A DNA stretch of 64,000 bases from CAZWLY01 sp964634465 (GCA_964634465.1 CAZWLY010000006.1:1-64000); one strand, 5' to 3'. Numbered from the stretch's first letter, positions 34,334 to 44,083 are shown. Numbers and translations are program-made. Notes: a model not told the origin generated them from the letters alone.

Positions 34334-35419
34334 ATGCTCTCGGTCATTCTCCGCCGGCTGGTCTGGATGATCCCGACGCTGTTTTTGATCTCGATCATCT
34401 CGTTTGTCATCATCCAGCTCCCGCCGGGCGACTACCTGACTTCCTACGTCTCCGCCTTGGAGGAGACCGGCGAGACCGTGGCCGAGGAACAGGTGGCGGC
34501 GCTGGCCAAGCGCTACAACCTCTACGAGCCGCTCTACGTCCAATACCTCAAGTGGCTCAACAACCTGCTGCCCTTCGGTTTCGAGCGCCAGCCCAACGGC
34601 GAGTACCTGTGGATCACGGCCCCGGACGGCCGAAAAAAATTCAACTGGCCGACCTTCAAGTGGCCCGATCTGGGCATGTCGTTCGAGTGGAACCAGCCGG
34701 TGACCGAACTGATCGGCCAGCGGATCCTGCTGACCACGATCATCTCCCTGGTGACGCTCTTCTTCACCTGGGCCCTGGCCATCCCCATCGGCATCTACTC
34801 GGCCGTGCGCCAGTATTCCGTCGGCGACTACTTCTTCTCCTTGATCGGCTTCATCGGCTTGGCCACGCCCAACTTCCTGCTGGCCTTGGTGTTCATGTAC
34901 CTCGGCTACTCGGTCTTCGGCGTGTCGGCCGGCGGCCTGTTCTCGCCGGAATACGTCAACGCCCCCTGGTCCCTGGGCAAGTTCGTCAACCTTCTGGCCC
35001 ATGTCTGGATTCCGGTCATCGTCATCGGCACCGCCGGCACGGCCGGGTTGATCAGGATCATGCGCGGCAACCTCTTGGACGAGCTTCGAAAGCAATACGT
35101 CATGACCGCCCGGGCCAAGGGTCTGGGCCGAATCAGGCTGCTGCTGAAGTACCCGGTCCGGGTGGCCTTGAACCCCCTGATCTCCACCGTCGGCTGGGTC
35201 CTCCCCGAACTGGTCTCCGGCGCGGTCATCGTGTCGGTGATTCTGGGCCTGCCCACCACCGGCCCGCTGCTGTTGAGGGCCCTGATGAACCAGGACATGT
35301 ATCTGGCCGGTTCGATGGTGATGATGCTGGCCTTCCTGACCATCCTCGGCACGCTTATCTCTGATCTGTTGCTGCTCATCCTGGACCCGCGGATCCGCTA
35401 CGAGAGGCGGGGGGAGTAG
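34334..35419 (+). CDS. ABC transporter permease, OppB/DppB type
   Basis: 361 aa. Six membrane helices. It opens with SVILRRLVWMIPTLFLISIISF, shown here up to RRLVWMIPTLF, the standard OppB start. The EAA loop facing the ATPase is RQYVMTARAKGLGRIRLLLKYPVR (core TARAKGLG), followed by SGAVIVSVILGLPTTGPLLL. A long periplasmic insert of about 80 residues lies between helix 1 and helix 2. It pairs with the OppC-type permease starting 3 bp after its stop. Confidence 0.93.
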   Translation: MLSVILRRLVWMIPTLFLISIISFVIIQLPPGDYLTSYVSALEETGETVAEEQVAALAKRYNLYEPLYVQYLKWLNNLLPFGFERQPNGEYLWITAPDGRKKFNWPTFKWPDLGMSFEWNQPVTELIGQRILLTTIISLVTLFFTWALAIPIGIYSAVRQYSVGDYFFSLIGFIGLATPNFLLALVFMYLGYSVFGVSAGGLFSPEYVNAPWSLGKFVNLLAHVWIPVIVIGTAGTAGLIRIMRGNLLDELRKQYVMTARAKGLGRIRLLLKYPVRVALNPLISTVGWVLPELVSGAVIVSVILGLPTTGPLLLRALMNQDMYLAGSMVMMLAFLTILGTLISDLLLLILDPRIRYERRGE

Positions 35420-35422
35420 GCC

Positions 35423-36577
35423 GTGGCCCAGGCAGCCGGAAAGACCATAGAGCGCCCGGCGAACGATATCCGCCCCGATATCGACACCGGCGCCTCGACG
35501 GTGGAGACGGCCAGCCAGTGGCGGTTGATGTGGTGGAAATTCAAGAAGCACAAGCTGGCCGTGGCCAGTGCGACCTTGATCCTGGGACTCTACCTCATGG
35601 CCGCCCTGGCCGAATTCATCGCCCCATACACCCTCAACCACCGCAACGTGGCCTATGTCTACGCTCCGCCCCAGCGGATCCACTTCATCGGCGAGGACGG
35701 CTTCCACCTGCGCCCGTTCGTCTACGCCCTGAAAGGCAAGCGCGACCCGGTCACGCTCAAGAAGGTCTACACCGAGGACAAAAACCGCCCCCTGCCGATA
35801 AAATTTCTGGTCCGGGGCGACCCCTACACCATGTGGGGCGTAATCGAGTCCGACCTCCACCTCTTCGGCGTCGAGAGCGGCGGAACGATCCACCTCCTGG
35901 GGGCCGATTCGCTGGGCCGGGACATCCTGAGCCGGATCATCTACGGGGCTCGAATCTCGTTCACGGTCGGATTGTTGGGGGTGGCCTTGAGCTTCATCTT
36001 CGGCCTGAGCTTCGGGGCCGTCTCCGGCTTCTACGGCGGGTGGGTGGACAATCTCATTCAGCGGGCCATTGAGGTCCTGCGCTCGTTCCCGGCCATCCCG
36101 CTCTGGATGGCCCTCTCCGCCGCCCTGCCCCAGTCGTGGACGCCGCTTCAGGTCTATTTCGGCATCACCGTGGTTCTGTCCATGCTGGGCTGGACCGGCC
36201 TGGCCAGGGTGGTCCGGGGCAAGATTTTGGCCTTGCGCGAAGAGGACTTCGCCACGGCGGCCATCCTCTCCGGCGCATCCCGGCGGCGGGTCATGTTCCG
36301 CCACCTCCTGCCCTCGGTCTCCAGCCACGTCATCGTCACCCTGACCTTGGCCGTCCCCAACATGATCCTGGCCGAGACGGCGTTGAGTTTCCTAGGCTTG
36401 GGCTTGAGACCGCCGATCACCAGTTGGGGTGTACTTCTGAAGGAAGCGATGAACATCCAGGCCGTGGCCCAGCAGCCGTGGCTTTTGACCCCGGTGATCT
36501 TCGTTATCATCACCGTCTTGGCCTTCAACTTCGTCGGCGACGGATTAAGAGATGCGGCCGACCCCTACGCCCGGTGA
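35423..36577 (+). CDS. ABC transporter permease, OppC/DppC type
   Basis: 384 aa. GTG start. N-terminal MWWKFKKHKLAVASATLILGL has the OppC_N pattern (FKKHKLAV), then a periplasmic region, LLGADSLGRDILSRIIYGARIS (hallmark GADSLGRD) and the EAA loop REEDFATAAILSGASRRRVMFRHLLP (core AAILSGAS). The end AFNFVGDGLRDAADPYAR is typical. It forms the inner-membrane channel with the OppB-type partner. The insert between helix 1 and the GADSLGRD motif is longer than in E. coli OppC. Confidence 0.94.
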   Translation: MAQAAGKTIERPANDIRPDIDTGASTVETASQWRLMWWKFKKHKLAVASATLILGLYLMAALAEFIAPYTLNHRNVAYVYAPPQRIHFIGEDGFHLRPFVYALKGKRDPVTLKKVYTEDKNRPLPIKFLVRGDPYTMWGVIESDLHLFGVESGGTIHLLGADSLGRDILSRIIYGARISFTVGLLGVALSFIFGLSFGAVSGFYGGWVDNLIQRAIEVLRSFPAIPLWMALSAALPQSWTPLQVYFGITVVLSMLGWTGLARVVRGKILALREEDFATAAILSGASRRRVMFRHLLPSVSSHVIVTLTLAVPNMILAETALSFLGLGLRPPITSWGVLLKEAMNIQAVAQQPWLLTPVIFVIITVLAFNFVGDGLRDAADPYAR

Positions 36578-36596
36578 AAGGAGCGGCTCAAGAGCC

Positions 36597-37637
36597 ATGA
36601 GCGCCGGTCCCGACAACTCGCTCGTCTCGATCAAGGGGCTTAAGACCTACTTCTTTCTGGACGAGGGCCTGGTCAGGGCGGTGGACGGAGTCGATCTGGA
36701 GATTCCCAAAGGCAAGACGCTGTGCCTGGTCGGCGAGAGCGGTTGCGGCAAGTCGATCACCAGCCTGTCGATCCTTAGAATGATCTCGCCGCCGGGCAAG
36801 ATCGTGGCCGGCGACATCATCTTCCACCGGGCCGGGGGCGAGATCAATCTGATGGCGGTGGCCGAGGACGGCCCCGAGATCCGGGCCATCAGAGGCAGCG
36901 AGATCTCGATGATCTTCCAGGAGCCGATGAGCAGCCTCTCGCCGGTCCACACCGTGGGCGACCAGATCATGGAGGCGGTCAGGCTCCACACCGACATGAG
37001 CAAGGCCGAGGCCAAGAAACACACGGTCTACGTCATGGAGCGGGTCGGCGTGCCCGACGCGGCCAGACGGTTCAACCAGTATCCCCACGAGATGTCCGGC
37101 GGCCTTCGCCAGCGGATCATGATCGCCATGGCGCTGAGCTGCCGGCCGTCGCTGTTGATCGCCGACGAGCCGACCACCGCCCTCGACGTGACCATCCAGG
37201 CTCAGATTCTCGCCCTGATGGAAGCCGCCCAGGCCGAGCTCGGGATGTCGATCCTCTTGATCACCCACGATCTGGGCGTGGTCGCCCGGATGGCCGACGA
37301 GGTGGCGGTGATGTATCTGGGGCGGGTGGTCGAGCAGGCCGACGTCGAGACCATTTTCGAGAACCCGGAGCACCCCTACACCGCCGGGCTGCTGCGCTCC
37401 ATCCCCGGCCTGGGCGCGGCCCGCAAGAGCAAGCTGACCTCCATCGAGGGCTCGGTTCCCGACCCCTTCACCCGACTGGCCGGCTGCCCCTTCCACCCCC
37501 GCTGCCCCGAGGCGGTTCCCGGCGTCTGCGACGAGGGACGGGAACGGCCGCCGTTGATCGAGATCAAGCCGGGCCACAAGTCGGCCTGCCTGCTCCGCCA
37601 CCACCAATACGGCCTGATGGAGCGACGTGATGTCTGA
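36597..37637 (+). CDS. ABC transporter ATP-binding protein, OppD/DppD type
   Basis: 346 aa from ATG 36597 (AAAGGAG 13 bp upstream). Walker A GESGCGKS, Q-loop IFQEPMSSLSP, signature MSGGLRQR, Walker B LLIADEPTTALDVT and switch His in LITHDLGVVA. The C-terminal oligo_HPY extension has CPFHPRCPEAVPGVC and a later SACLLR Cys, typical of peptide importers and reported to hold a Fe-S cluster in some. It works as a heterodimer with the OppF-type ATPase, whose gene overlaps its end by 8 bp. Confidence 0.95.
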   Translation: MSAGPDNSLVSIKGLKTYFFLDEGLVRAVDGVDLEIPKGKTLCLVGESGCGKSITSLSILRMISPPGKIVAGDIIFHRAGGEINLMAVAEDGPEIRAIRGSEISMIFQEPMSSLSPVHTVGDQIMEAVRLHTDMSKAEAKKHTVYVMERVGVPDAARRFNQYPHEMSGGLRQRIMIAMALSCRPSLLIADEPTTALDVTIQAQILALMEAAQAELGMSILLITHDLGVVARMADEVAVMYLGRVVEQADVETIFENPEHPYTAGLLRSIPGLGAARKSKLTSIEGSVPDPFTRLAGCPFHPRCPEAVPGVCDEGRERPPLIEIKPGHKSACLLRHHQYGLMERRDV

Positions 37638-38658
37638 GAGCGCAAGGAAACCGCTCCTGGAGGTCATCGACCTGACCAAGTACTTCCCGATCAAGAAGGG
37701 CGACGCCTTCAAAAAGGCCAAGGGGCTGATCAAGGCGGTGGACGGCGTCAGCTTCGAGATCTACGAGGGCGAGTGTCTGGGCCTGGTGGGCGAAAGCGGC
37801 TCGGGCAAGACGACCGTCGGGCGGGCCATCTTGAGGGCGATCAAGCCCACCTCGGGACGGGTGCTGTTTCGGACCGACGGCCAGGTGGTGGACGTAGCCT
37901 CGGCCCCGGAGTCGGTCCTCAAGAGGCTTCGCCGGGAGATGCAGATGATCTTCCAGGACCCCTACGCCTCCTTGAATCCGCGGATGACCGTCTTCGACAT
38001 CATCGGCGAGCCGCTCCTGGTCCACGGCATGAGGTCCCGGGCCGAGCGGGAGGAACGGGTCCGGGAGCTATTGAGGCAGGTCGGGCTCAAGCCCCATTTC
38101 CTGAGGCGCTACCCCCACGCCTTTTCCGGCGGCCAGCGCCAACGCATCGGCATCGCCAGGGCGCTGGCCCTCAACCCCAGGCTGGTGGTGGCCGACGAGC
38201 CGGTTTCCGCCCTCGACGTCTCGGTCCAGGCCCAGGTATTGAACCTGCTCCAGGACCTCCAGGCCGAGCTGGGGCTGAGCTATCTCCTGGTCGCCCACGA
38301 CCTGTCCGTGGTCGGTCACATCGCCGATCGGGTGGCGGTGATGTACGTCGGCCGACTGGTCGAGCTGGCCGAGGTGGACGCCCTGTTCAATTCGCCCAGG
38401 CACCCTTACACCGAGGCTCTCCTGGAGGCGGTGCCGGTGCCCGACCCCAAGCGCTGCGGGACCTCGGTCCCGCTCAAGGGCGAGGTGGCCGATCCTTCCA
38501 ACCCGCCGCCGGGCTGCCATTTCCATCCCCGTTGCACCTACGCCGTTAAGCGCTGCCGGGAGGAGAAGCCCGAATTTCGGGAGGCGGCCCCCGGCCACTG
38601 GGTCCGCTGCCACCTGTCCGAAGAGCTCAATCTTTCCGGCTGCCGGTTGGAGTTTTAG
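37630..38658 (+). CDS. ABC transporter ATP-binding protein, OppF/DppF type
   Basis: 342 aa from ATG 37630; a GTG codon at 37627 directly before it is also in frame. Walker A GESGSGKTT, Q-loop IFQDPYASLNP, signature FSGGQRQRIGIA, Walker B VVADEPVSALDVS and a switch His in LVAHDLSVV. The C-terminal extension has GCHFHPRCTYAVKRC. It is the last gene of the five-gene importer operon. Confidence 0.95.
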   Translation: MSESARKPLLEVIDLTKYFPIKKGDAFKKAKGLIKAVDGVSFEIYEGECLGLVGESGSGKTTVGRAILRAIKPTSGRVLFRTDGQVVDVASAPESVLKRLRREMQMIFQDPYASLNPRMTVFDIIGEPLLVHGMRSRAEREERVRELLRQVGLKPHFLRRYPHAFSGGQRQRIGIARALALNPRLVVADEPVSALDVSVQAQVLNLLQDLQAELGLSYLLVAHDLSVVGHIADRVAVMYVGRLVELAEVDALFNSPRHPYTEALLEAVPVPDPKRCGTSVPLKGEVADPSNPPPGCHFHPRCTYAVKRCREEKPEFREAAPGHWVRCHLSEELNLSGCRLEF

Positions 38659-38708
38659 GTCGATTACGACCCAATAAGCGCCGCCCGGCCCCTGACGCCG
38701 GTCAAAAG

Positions 38709-38717
38709 TGGTATAAT
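38709..38717 (+). promoter_or_regulatory. Extended -10 promoter of the PPDK/PEPS regulatory gene
   Basis: TGG followed by consensus TATAAT (38712-38717) forms an extended -10 element; the -35 region is poor. The start codon is 115 bp downstream. Confidence 0.6.
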
Positions 38718-38831
38718 TAACTTCGACTCATCGGCGCCGTCAACCGCTTCGTTTAACCCAACCAGTTCTATGCGGCCATGAATCCCTGGTAATGCCGGCC
38801 GGTGAGGCCGGCGGCGAGCAAAGGAGGAGTC

Positions 38832-39626
38832 TTGGTAAGCGCGAAACTGGAGAAACTGCACGTCTTCATCCTGTCCGACGCCACTGGCATCACCGCCGAG
38901 AGGGTGATCTCGGCCGTTCTGGTCCAGTTCAAGTCCATCCTGCCGGTCTTCGAGCGCTTCCCGTTCACCAAATCGAGAGAGGAGATCCGCACCGCCTTGG
39001 AAAAGGCCAAGGAGACCAATGGGATCGTCATCTACTCTCTGGCCTCGGAGGACTTGAGAGACGCCATGCGGCGGGAGAAGCGGAAGACCAGGGTCCCGAC
39101 TATCGACATCCTGGGCCCACTTCTCAACAAGATCGGCGGCATGATGAACCAGGTGCCGATCTTGAGGCCGGGCCTGTTGGATCAGATCGGCGACGAGTCG
39201 ATCCGCCTGGCCCAGTCGATCGACTTCACCCTCAAGCACGACGACGGCCAGAACGCCGAGACGCTCGACCAGGCCGACCTGATCATCATCGGCGTCTCCA
39301 GAACCTCCAAGACGCCGACCAGCCTCTACCTCAGTTGCAACCACAACCTCAAGGTGGCCAACGTGCCCATCATCAAGGACCTGGAGCCGCCCGAGCAGAT
39401 CTTTTCGGTGAACGTGCAGCGGGTCGGCTTCACCATCTCGCCGGAACGACTGGCCTTCATCAGAAAGAGAAGGTACAAGAAGTCGGCCGTACCCGAGTAC
39501 GCCGACAAGAAATACATCATCGAGGAACTAAGGTACTGCCGCCAGATATTCAGCCGGATACCGGGACTCCACACCATCGACGTGACCAATATCTCCATCG
39601 AGGAAATCGCCAACCGAATCATGTGA
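38832..39626 (+). CDS. PPDK/PEP synthetase regulatory protein (DUF299 bifunctional kinase/phosphorylase)
   Basis: 264 aa. TTG start at 38832 behind AAGGAGGAG. Family marks are HVFILSDATGITAERVI at the N-terminus, PTIDILGPLL, the nucleotide-binding GVSRTSKTPTSLYL (about 156-169) and GLHTIDVTNISIEEIA at the C-terminus. The family inactivates pyruvate phosphate dikinase or PEP synthetase by ADP-dependent Thr phosphorylation and reactivates it by Pi-dependent phosphorolysis. Neither target gene is in the window, so which enzyme it serves cannot be said. Confidence 0.92.
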   Translation: MVSAKLEKLHVFILSDATGITAERVISAVLVQFKSILPVFERFPFTKSREEIRTALEKAKETNGIVIYSLASEDLRDAMRREKRKTRVPTIDILGPLLNKIGGMMNQVPILRPGLLDQIGDESIRLAQSIDFTLKHDDGQNAETLDQADLIIIGVSRTSKTPTSLYLSCNHNLKVANVPIIKDLEPPEQIFSVNVQRVGFTISPERLAFIRKRRYKKSAVPEYADKKYIIEELRYCRQIFSRIPGLHTIDVTNISIEEIANRIM

Positions 39627-39860
39627 CCCGGCACCATCGCCGGCCTAAGACCCCGTGATTCGACCGCGGGCTGGACGATTTCACTTCTCGCTCTGCTCCG
39701 TTCAGCGCTCAAAAAGCGCCGGGTCGCCGGTTCATCCCAAATTGACTTTGCAGAAGTAAGATTCGCTGGCTGGAGGCCGGGCGGGCGGGAGCTTTCGAGG
39801 GAGGGCCTTGCCCAGCAGGGAGGGACCGGCGATCTATTCTGGTTTGGGGCGCGAGCGGCC

Positions 39861-41099
39861 TCAGCCGGCCGCTCTGGCGGCCCACCAGTCCTCCAGATCG
39901 TCGAGGATCAGCCGACCGATCCGGTACTTGTCGAAACTGAATTTGAGTTGCGTCACCGGTCGGTTTATGAGTTCGATGATCTTCTCGTCGGGCCGGCGGT
40001 CGATGATCTCCTCCTCGGCGGCCACGGCTATGTTGTCTTGGGGAATCCTCCGGGCTCTCAGTTCCTGTTCGCCGCCGGCATGGTACTCGGGGATGACCAG
40101 GGCCCGGGTGTTGGTGAAGAGCACCTCGTTGATGGTATTGTAACCGGCCCGGCAGACGATCATCTCGGCGTGGTTGATCAGGTCAATCAGGTTGGGGATG
40201 AAGGGCAGAACCAAAACGTCCCGACCGGCGGCCAGGCGGCGCAGCCCGGCGGCGGCGTCGAGGTCCAGGTAGGGATCGACCATCATCACCACCTGGTGAC
40301 TGGCGCTGATCCCGGTCCGATCGAAGGCTTCGAGCAGCCTCCTGGAGAGGTCCAGCACCCGGCCGTAGCGGCCCAGCGAGAGGATGATGATCCGCTTGTC
40401 GCTGAGCCCGAAGCGATCCAGGACTTCGGCCCGGGGCGGCAACTCGTCCATGACCTTGTTGGTGATCTTGCCGAGGTACTTGATCTTCGGCTCCAGGTCG
40501 GGATCGTCGCCCAGGAACTCCTTGTTGACGTCGATCACCTCCCTGTCCTCCAGGACGTACATGAAGTCGTAGAGCTCGCCGATGTTGACCGACTCGGAGC
40601 GGTGGCGCGGGTTCTGATAGGGAATCCTCAACAGCGGCCCCCGGCTCATCACCCCCCGGCAGAGATAGGCCAGGGTGAAGTCCATGCTCCCGCCGCGCCG
40701 GATCCATTTCCGGAGTTGGAGCGGGATCAGCTCGTTCATCTGGCCGGTCATGTTGTGCTCGATCATGACCACGTCGGGATCGAAAAACTCGAAGGTGTCG
40801 GCGATGATGCGCTGGCGGAAATCGAACAGCCTCTCCAGTTCGAAGGAGTCGAGATAGCGGGGCCTGAGCAGGGCGTGGCCGTCGGGCCTAATCTCCAGCT
40901 TGACCGAGGGCAGCTTGATGAGCTCGATACCCTCCCTGAAAAAGATGTGAGGCACCGAGGTGCCGGAGACGACCAGAAACTCGATGTCGGGCCGGTGATG
41001 CCGCATGCCGGTGACCACGGCCAGGGTCCGAAAGGCGTGGCCCAGCCCGATGGAGTTGTGGGTGTAAATCAGAATCCGTTTTACTCTGTTCTTCGCCAT
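39861..41099 (-). CDS. Glycosyltransferase-like protein, MurG/GT28-like fold
   Basis: 412 aa from ATG 41099. The N-terminus VKRILIYTHNSIGLGHAFRT is a GT-B start with the GHxxR-type glycine loop (GLGHAFRT). A GT28-like C-terminal domain follows, with IIILSLGRYGR, HQVVMMVDPYLD and the donor-site stretch HAEMIVCRAGYNTINEVLFTNTRAL (core CRAGYNTINEVL). The final part VIPEYHAGGEQELRARRI has the expected ..EQ..RA pattern. It probably transfers a sugar from a nucleotide donor in the cytosol; acceptor unknown. The 235 bp to its left hold nothing recognisable. Confidence 0.8.
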   Translation of the reverse strand: MAKNRVKRILIYTHNSIGLGHAFRTLAVVTGMRHHRPDIEFLVVSGTSVPHIFFREGIELIKLPSVKLEIRPDGHALLRPRYLDSFELERLFDFRQRIIADTFEFFDPDVVMIEHNMTGQMNELIPLQLRKWIRRGGSMDFTLAYLCRGVMSRGPLLRIPYQNPRHRSESVNIGELYDFMYVLEDREVIDVNKEFLGDDPDLEPKIKYLGKITNKVMDELPPRAEVLDRFGLSDKRIIILSLGRYGRVLDLSRRLLEAFDRTGISASHQVVMMVDPYLDLDAAAGLRRLAAGRDVLVLPFIPNLIDLINHAEMIVCRAGYNTINEVLFTNTRALVIPEYHAGGEQELRARRIPQDNIAVAAEEEIIDRRPDEKIIELINRPVTQLKFSFDKYRIGRLILDDLEDWWAARAAG

Positions 41100-41216
41100 A
41101 CAGTCTTCACCCGGGCCGGGGCGCCCGCCGTCGAGAGATATCGGTTGATCGGAAAAAAATCGGCCGGACGGATAGCGCCCCAAGTCGTGCGGCCCAAAGA
41201 GCGATCAAATAAACGG

Positions 41217-41246
41217 TTGTCCTCGGCCCGCGCCTTGGGTTACTAT
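41217..41246 (+). promoter_or_regulatory. Promoter of the transporter-HEAT-cNMP fusion gene
   Basis: TTGTCC (41217-41222), 18-bp spacer, TACTAT (41241-41246), 143 bp before the ATG. Confidence 0.45.
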
Positions 41247-41388
41247 GCTCCGAGGCGCTCAGACCGCCTAACCGGCTTTACCGGCTCAGAATATCGTATC
41301 GACGAAGGCGCGGTCAAACTAATTCTCCGGGGCCGCCTTGCGCCGCCGGGGATAACATCGTCAAATACCAAAGGGACCGCAGGAGACG

Positions 41389-44043
41389 ATGAGCAACTTC
41401 ATCCAGAAGAAACTGAACATCTACCCCCACGAGTTGGGCCGTTTCTTGTGGATCGTGGTCGTCTTTTTCATCATCTTCTTCGTCACCGCGGTCTTTCGCA
41501 ACTACGTCGACACCACCTTCTTGAAGCGTTTCGGCCCCCAGTACATCCCCTGGATGCTGGTGATCAACGGCGGGCTGACCTTCATCGTCTTCGGCGTAAG
41601 CGACCGGCTGGCCCGCCGGATGCACGACTCGACGCTGCTGTCCGGGTTCTTGGTCTTTTACGCCGGCATGGTCACGGGGATGTTCTTTCTCATCAAGGCC
41701 GACGTTTCCCTGGCCTATCCGATCCTCTACCAGCTCCTCTATCTTCTGGACACCATCCTGCTGGTCTATCTGTGGAACATCTGCGGCGATCTCTTCGACG
41801 CCCGCCAGGGCAAGCGCCTCTTTCCGCTGATCACGGCCAGTCAGGTCCTGGCCACCACCCTGGGCAACTTCGGCACCCGCCCCCTGTCCGAGCTGATCGG
41901 GCGGGATTCGACGCTGCTGGTCTTCTCGTCGGTCTGTCTGGCCATGGCCGTCTACTTGACCTCCAGCTCCCGAAAGATCATGGGCGACATCCAGAAAAAG
42001 ACGGCCAAGGTCAAGGCCAAGGCGCCCCGAAAGAAGCTGTCCGAGATACCGGGGATCGTCAAGGAGTACCCGATCGTTCGCTACCTGATCATCGTCGGGC
42101 TCATCCCCAACATCCTGCTGCCCATCTTCACCTACCAGTTCAGCATCATCGCCAACAACACCTTCCCCTCGGAGGCGGACCTGATCACCTTCCTGGGCGT
42201 CTTCCGGGGGGCGATGACGGCGGCGACGTTCATTCTCCTGTTCACCGTCGGCCGGGTCTACTCCAAAATCGGCATCGCCAACGCCGCCTTGGTCCATCCG
42301 ATCAACTTCACCCTGATCTTCTCCGGGCTGAGCCTCTTCTTCAACATCTACGTCGCCGCGGCCGGCCAGTTCACCCTGCGGCTGGTCCAACGCACCGTGG
42401 CCGGCCCGGTGACCAAGGTCCTGTTCAACATCATCCCGGCCGAGTTAATGACCTGGAGCCGCAGCTTCGTTCGGGGCACGGTGGTCAAGGTTGGCATGCT
42501 GACCGGCGCGCTGATGATGATCGGTCTGAAGCCGATCATGGACGCCCAGATGATGGCCCCCATCGCCGTCGTGTTGGCCCTCTACTTCCTGGTCGAAACA
42601 ATCGTCTTCAACCGGCGCTACCGCCGCGGTCTGAAACAGGTCATCGTCGAGCAGCGGGTCGATTTCGACCAGATCTCCCGGGTCCGGGCCTCCGACTGCG
42701 GCGACGGGACCATGGAGGGGACCGGAGTATCGGTCGAGGATCGCGAGGACAGGGCTCTCGCCGAGGTGGTCACCTGCCCGTTGATCCCGCCGGCGGCGGC
42801 GCTCGAACAGCTCGACGACGACAGCCCCCGGGCCAGGGCCGAGGCGGCGCTGTCGTTCGCCCACAGCCACGATCCGCGGGCGGTGCGCCGGCTGGTGATG
42901 GCCCTGGACGACGACGAGACGGTCCGCAAGGCGGCCATCGACGCCCTCATCTCCTACGGCGAGTCGATCCTGCCCTACCTGGAATCGGCCCTGATGGGCA
43001 ACTCGGTCCGCATCCAGCGCGGCATCCTGGAGGTCATCCGCATCTCCGGCTTCAGGGACTTCGAGATGCTGCCCTTCGTCGGGACCAAGATGATCGAAGC
43101 CTTCTCCAACCTGATCGCGCTCCACGTCCTGGAGAGCGAGGAGGACTCGGCCGGCGGCGAGATGCTCAAGGTCCATCTGATCGAGAAGAACGACGAGATA
43201 TTGAGTCTCGTCTTCCACGCCCTGTGGGTGTTTTACGCCGACATGCGGCTGATGTACGAGGCGCTCAGGAGCGAGGACGCCTCGGTGGCGGTGGAGATGG
43301 TCGAGGCCACTCTGGACAAGAACCTGGCCACCTACCTCATTCCGCTCATCGAGGGCCTGCCCCTGGAGGAGAAGATCGAGCAGGGACGCAAACTCTTGCC
43401 CATCATCCGCAAGGAGAACCGGGAGCGCATCCTGACCATCCTGGCCCACGCCGAGGACCCCTGCACCCGGCTCATGGCCCTGTTCTACATCGGCGAACAC
43501 CTGGCCGACCCGTCATTCATCCCCACCCTGGAGTCCCTGGAGGGCGATTCGTCGCCCCAGGTCCAGCAGGTGGTCAGATACGCCCTGAGGCGTTGTCTAA
43601 ACGAGGTGGCCCCAATGCCTGATGTCATCGATAGGATCAACAAGCTCAAATCGTTCACCATCTTCGAGGGAATGGGCGTTCGCGAGCTGCAGGCCATCTC
43701 CTCGGTGGCGGTGACGGAGAACTTCCCCCAGGACGAGGTGTTGATCCACGAGGGCGAGGAGAACTCGTCCATCTTTTTGATCGTCTCCGGTAAGATCGGC
43801 GTCTACACCGACTACGGCGCCGAGAACGAGGTCCACAAGGTCACCCTGGGCGAAGGGGCGTTCATCGGCGAACTGAGCCTCTTCACCAAGGCCCTGGCCA
43901 ACGCCACCTGCGTCGCCATCGAACCGACCGAGGCCTTCGTCATCCGCCACCACCAGTTCCAGGAGATCATGAAGATCTACCCCCAAATCGGCATCAACCT
44001 GTGCACCTTCCTGGCCACCAAGCTGAGCCAGACCACCTACTGA
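41389..44043 (+). CDS. Transporter-like membrane domain fused to HEAT repeats and a cyclic-nucleotide-binding domain
   Basis: 884 aa in three parts. Residues 1 to about 420 hold about 11-12 membrane helices in an MFS/ATP-ADP-translocase-like arrangement (NIYPHELGRFLWIV, WMLVINGGLTFIVFG, GKRLFPLITASQVLAT). Residues about 450-740 are alpha-helical HEAT-like repeats (ARAEAALSFAHSHDPRAV, ALDDDETVRKAAIDAL). The last 130 are a cyclic-nucleotide-binding domain (FPQDEVLIHEGEENSSIFLIVSG, noted by VLIHEGEE and FIGELSLFT). The GELSLF phosphate-binding cassette has an Arg-poor follow-up (KALANATC), so ligand binding is uncertain. It may be a nucleotide carrier or a sensor coupled to cAMP from the cyclases at 9.7 and 48.3 kb; that is inference. 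Confidence 0.78.
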   Translation: MSNFIQKKLNIYPHELGRFLWIVVVFFIIFFVTAVFRNYVDTTFLKRFGPQYIPWMLVINGGLTFIVFGVSDRLARRMHDSTLLSGFLVFYAGMVTGMFFLIKADVSLAYPILYQLLYLLDTILLVYLWNICGDLFDARQGKRLFPLITASQVLATTLGNFGTRPLSELIGRDSTLLVFSSVCLAMAVYLTSSSRKIMGDIQKKTAKVKAKAPRKKLSEIPGIVKEYPIVRYLIIVGLIPNILLPIFTYQFSIIANNTFPSEADLITFLGVFRGAMTAATFILLFTVGRVYSKIGIANAALVHPINFTLIFSGLSLFFNIYVAAAGQFTLRLVQRTVAGPVTKVLFNIIPAELMTWSRSFVRGTVVKVGMLTGALMMIGLKPIMDAQMMAPIAVVLALYFLVETIVFNRRYRRGLKQVIVEQRVDFDQISRVRASDCGDGTMEGTGVSVEDREDRALAEVVTCPLIPPAAALEQLDDDSPRARAEAALSFAHSHDPRAVRRLVMALDDDETVRKAAIDALISYGESILPYLESALMGNSVRIQRGILEVIRISGFRDFEMLPFVGTKMIEAFSNLIALHVLESEEDSAGGEMLKVHLIEKNDEILSLVFHALWVFYADMRLMYEALRSEDASVAVEMVEATLDKNLATYLIPLIEGLPLEEKIEQGRKLLPIIRKENRERILTILAHAEDPCTRLMALFYIGEHLADPSFIPTLESLEGDSSPQVQQVVRYALRRCLNEVAPMPDVIDRINKLKSFTIFEGMGVRELQAISSVAVTENFPQDEVLIHEGEENSSIFLIVSGKIGVYTDYGAENEVHKVTLGEGAFIGELSLFTKALANATCVAIEPTEAFVIRHHQFQEIMKIYPQIGINLCTFLATKLSQTTY

Positions 44044-44083
44044 TCGGCGAGCACGTCGGTTCGGACCCGGCCCGGTAGCGACC

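Noticed and set aside
39729..39745. A CGGTTCATCCC stretch resembling a CRISPR repeat start
   Set aside because: Only the first 11 bases match; no second copy lies at 61-bp spacing and the repeat end GAACAC is missing.
39948..43622. A 1224-codon open frame on the plus strand, and similar giant frames (e.g. 16027-18756 minus, 2361-4556 plus, 7242-9605 minus, 34235-36328 minus)
   Set aside because: They lie over well-recognised genes in other frames, have Arg/Gly/Pro/Gln-rich low-information sequence and no family match. Long antisense frames are expected in high-GC DNA.
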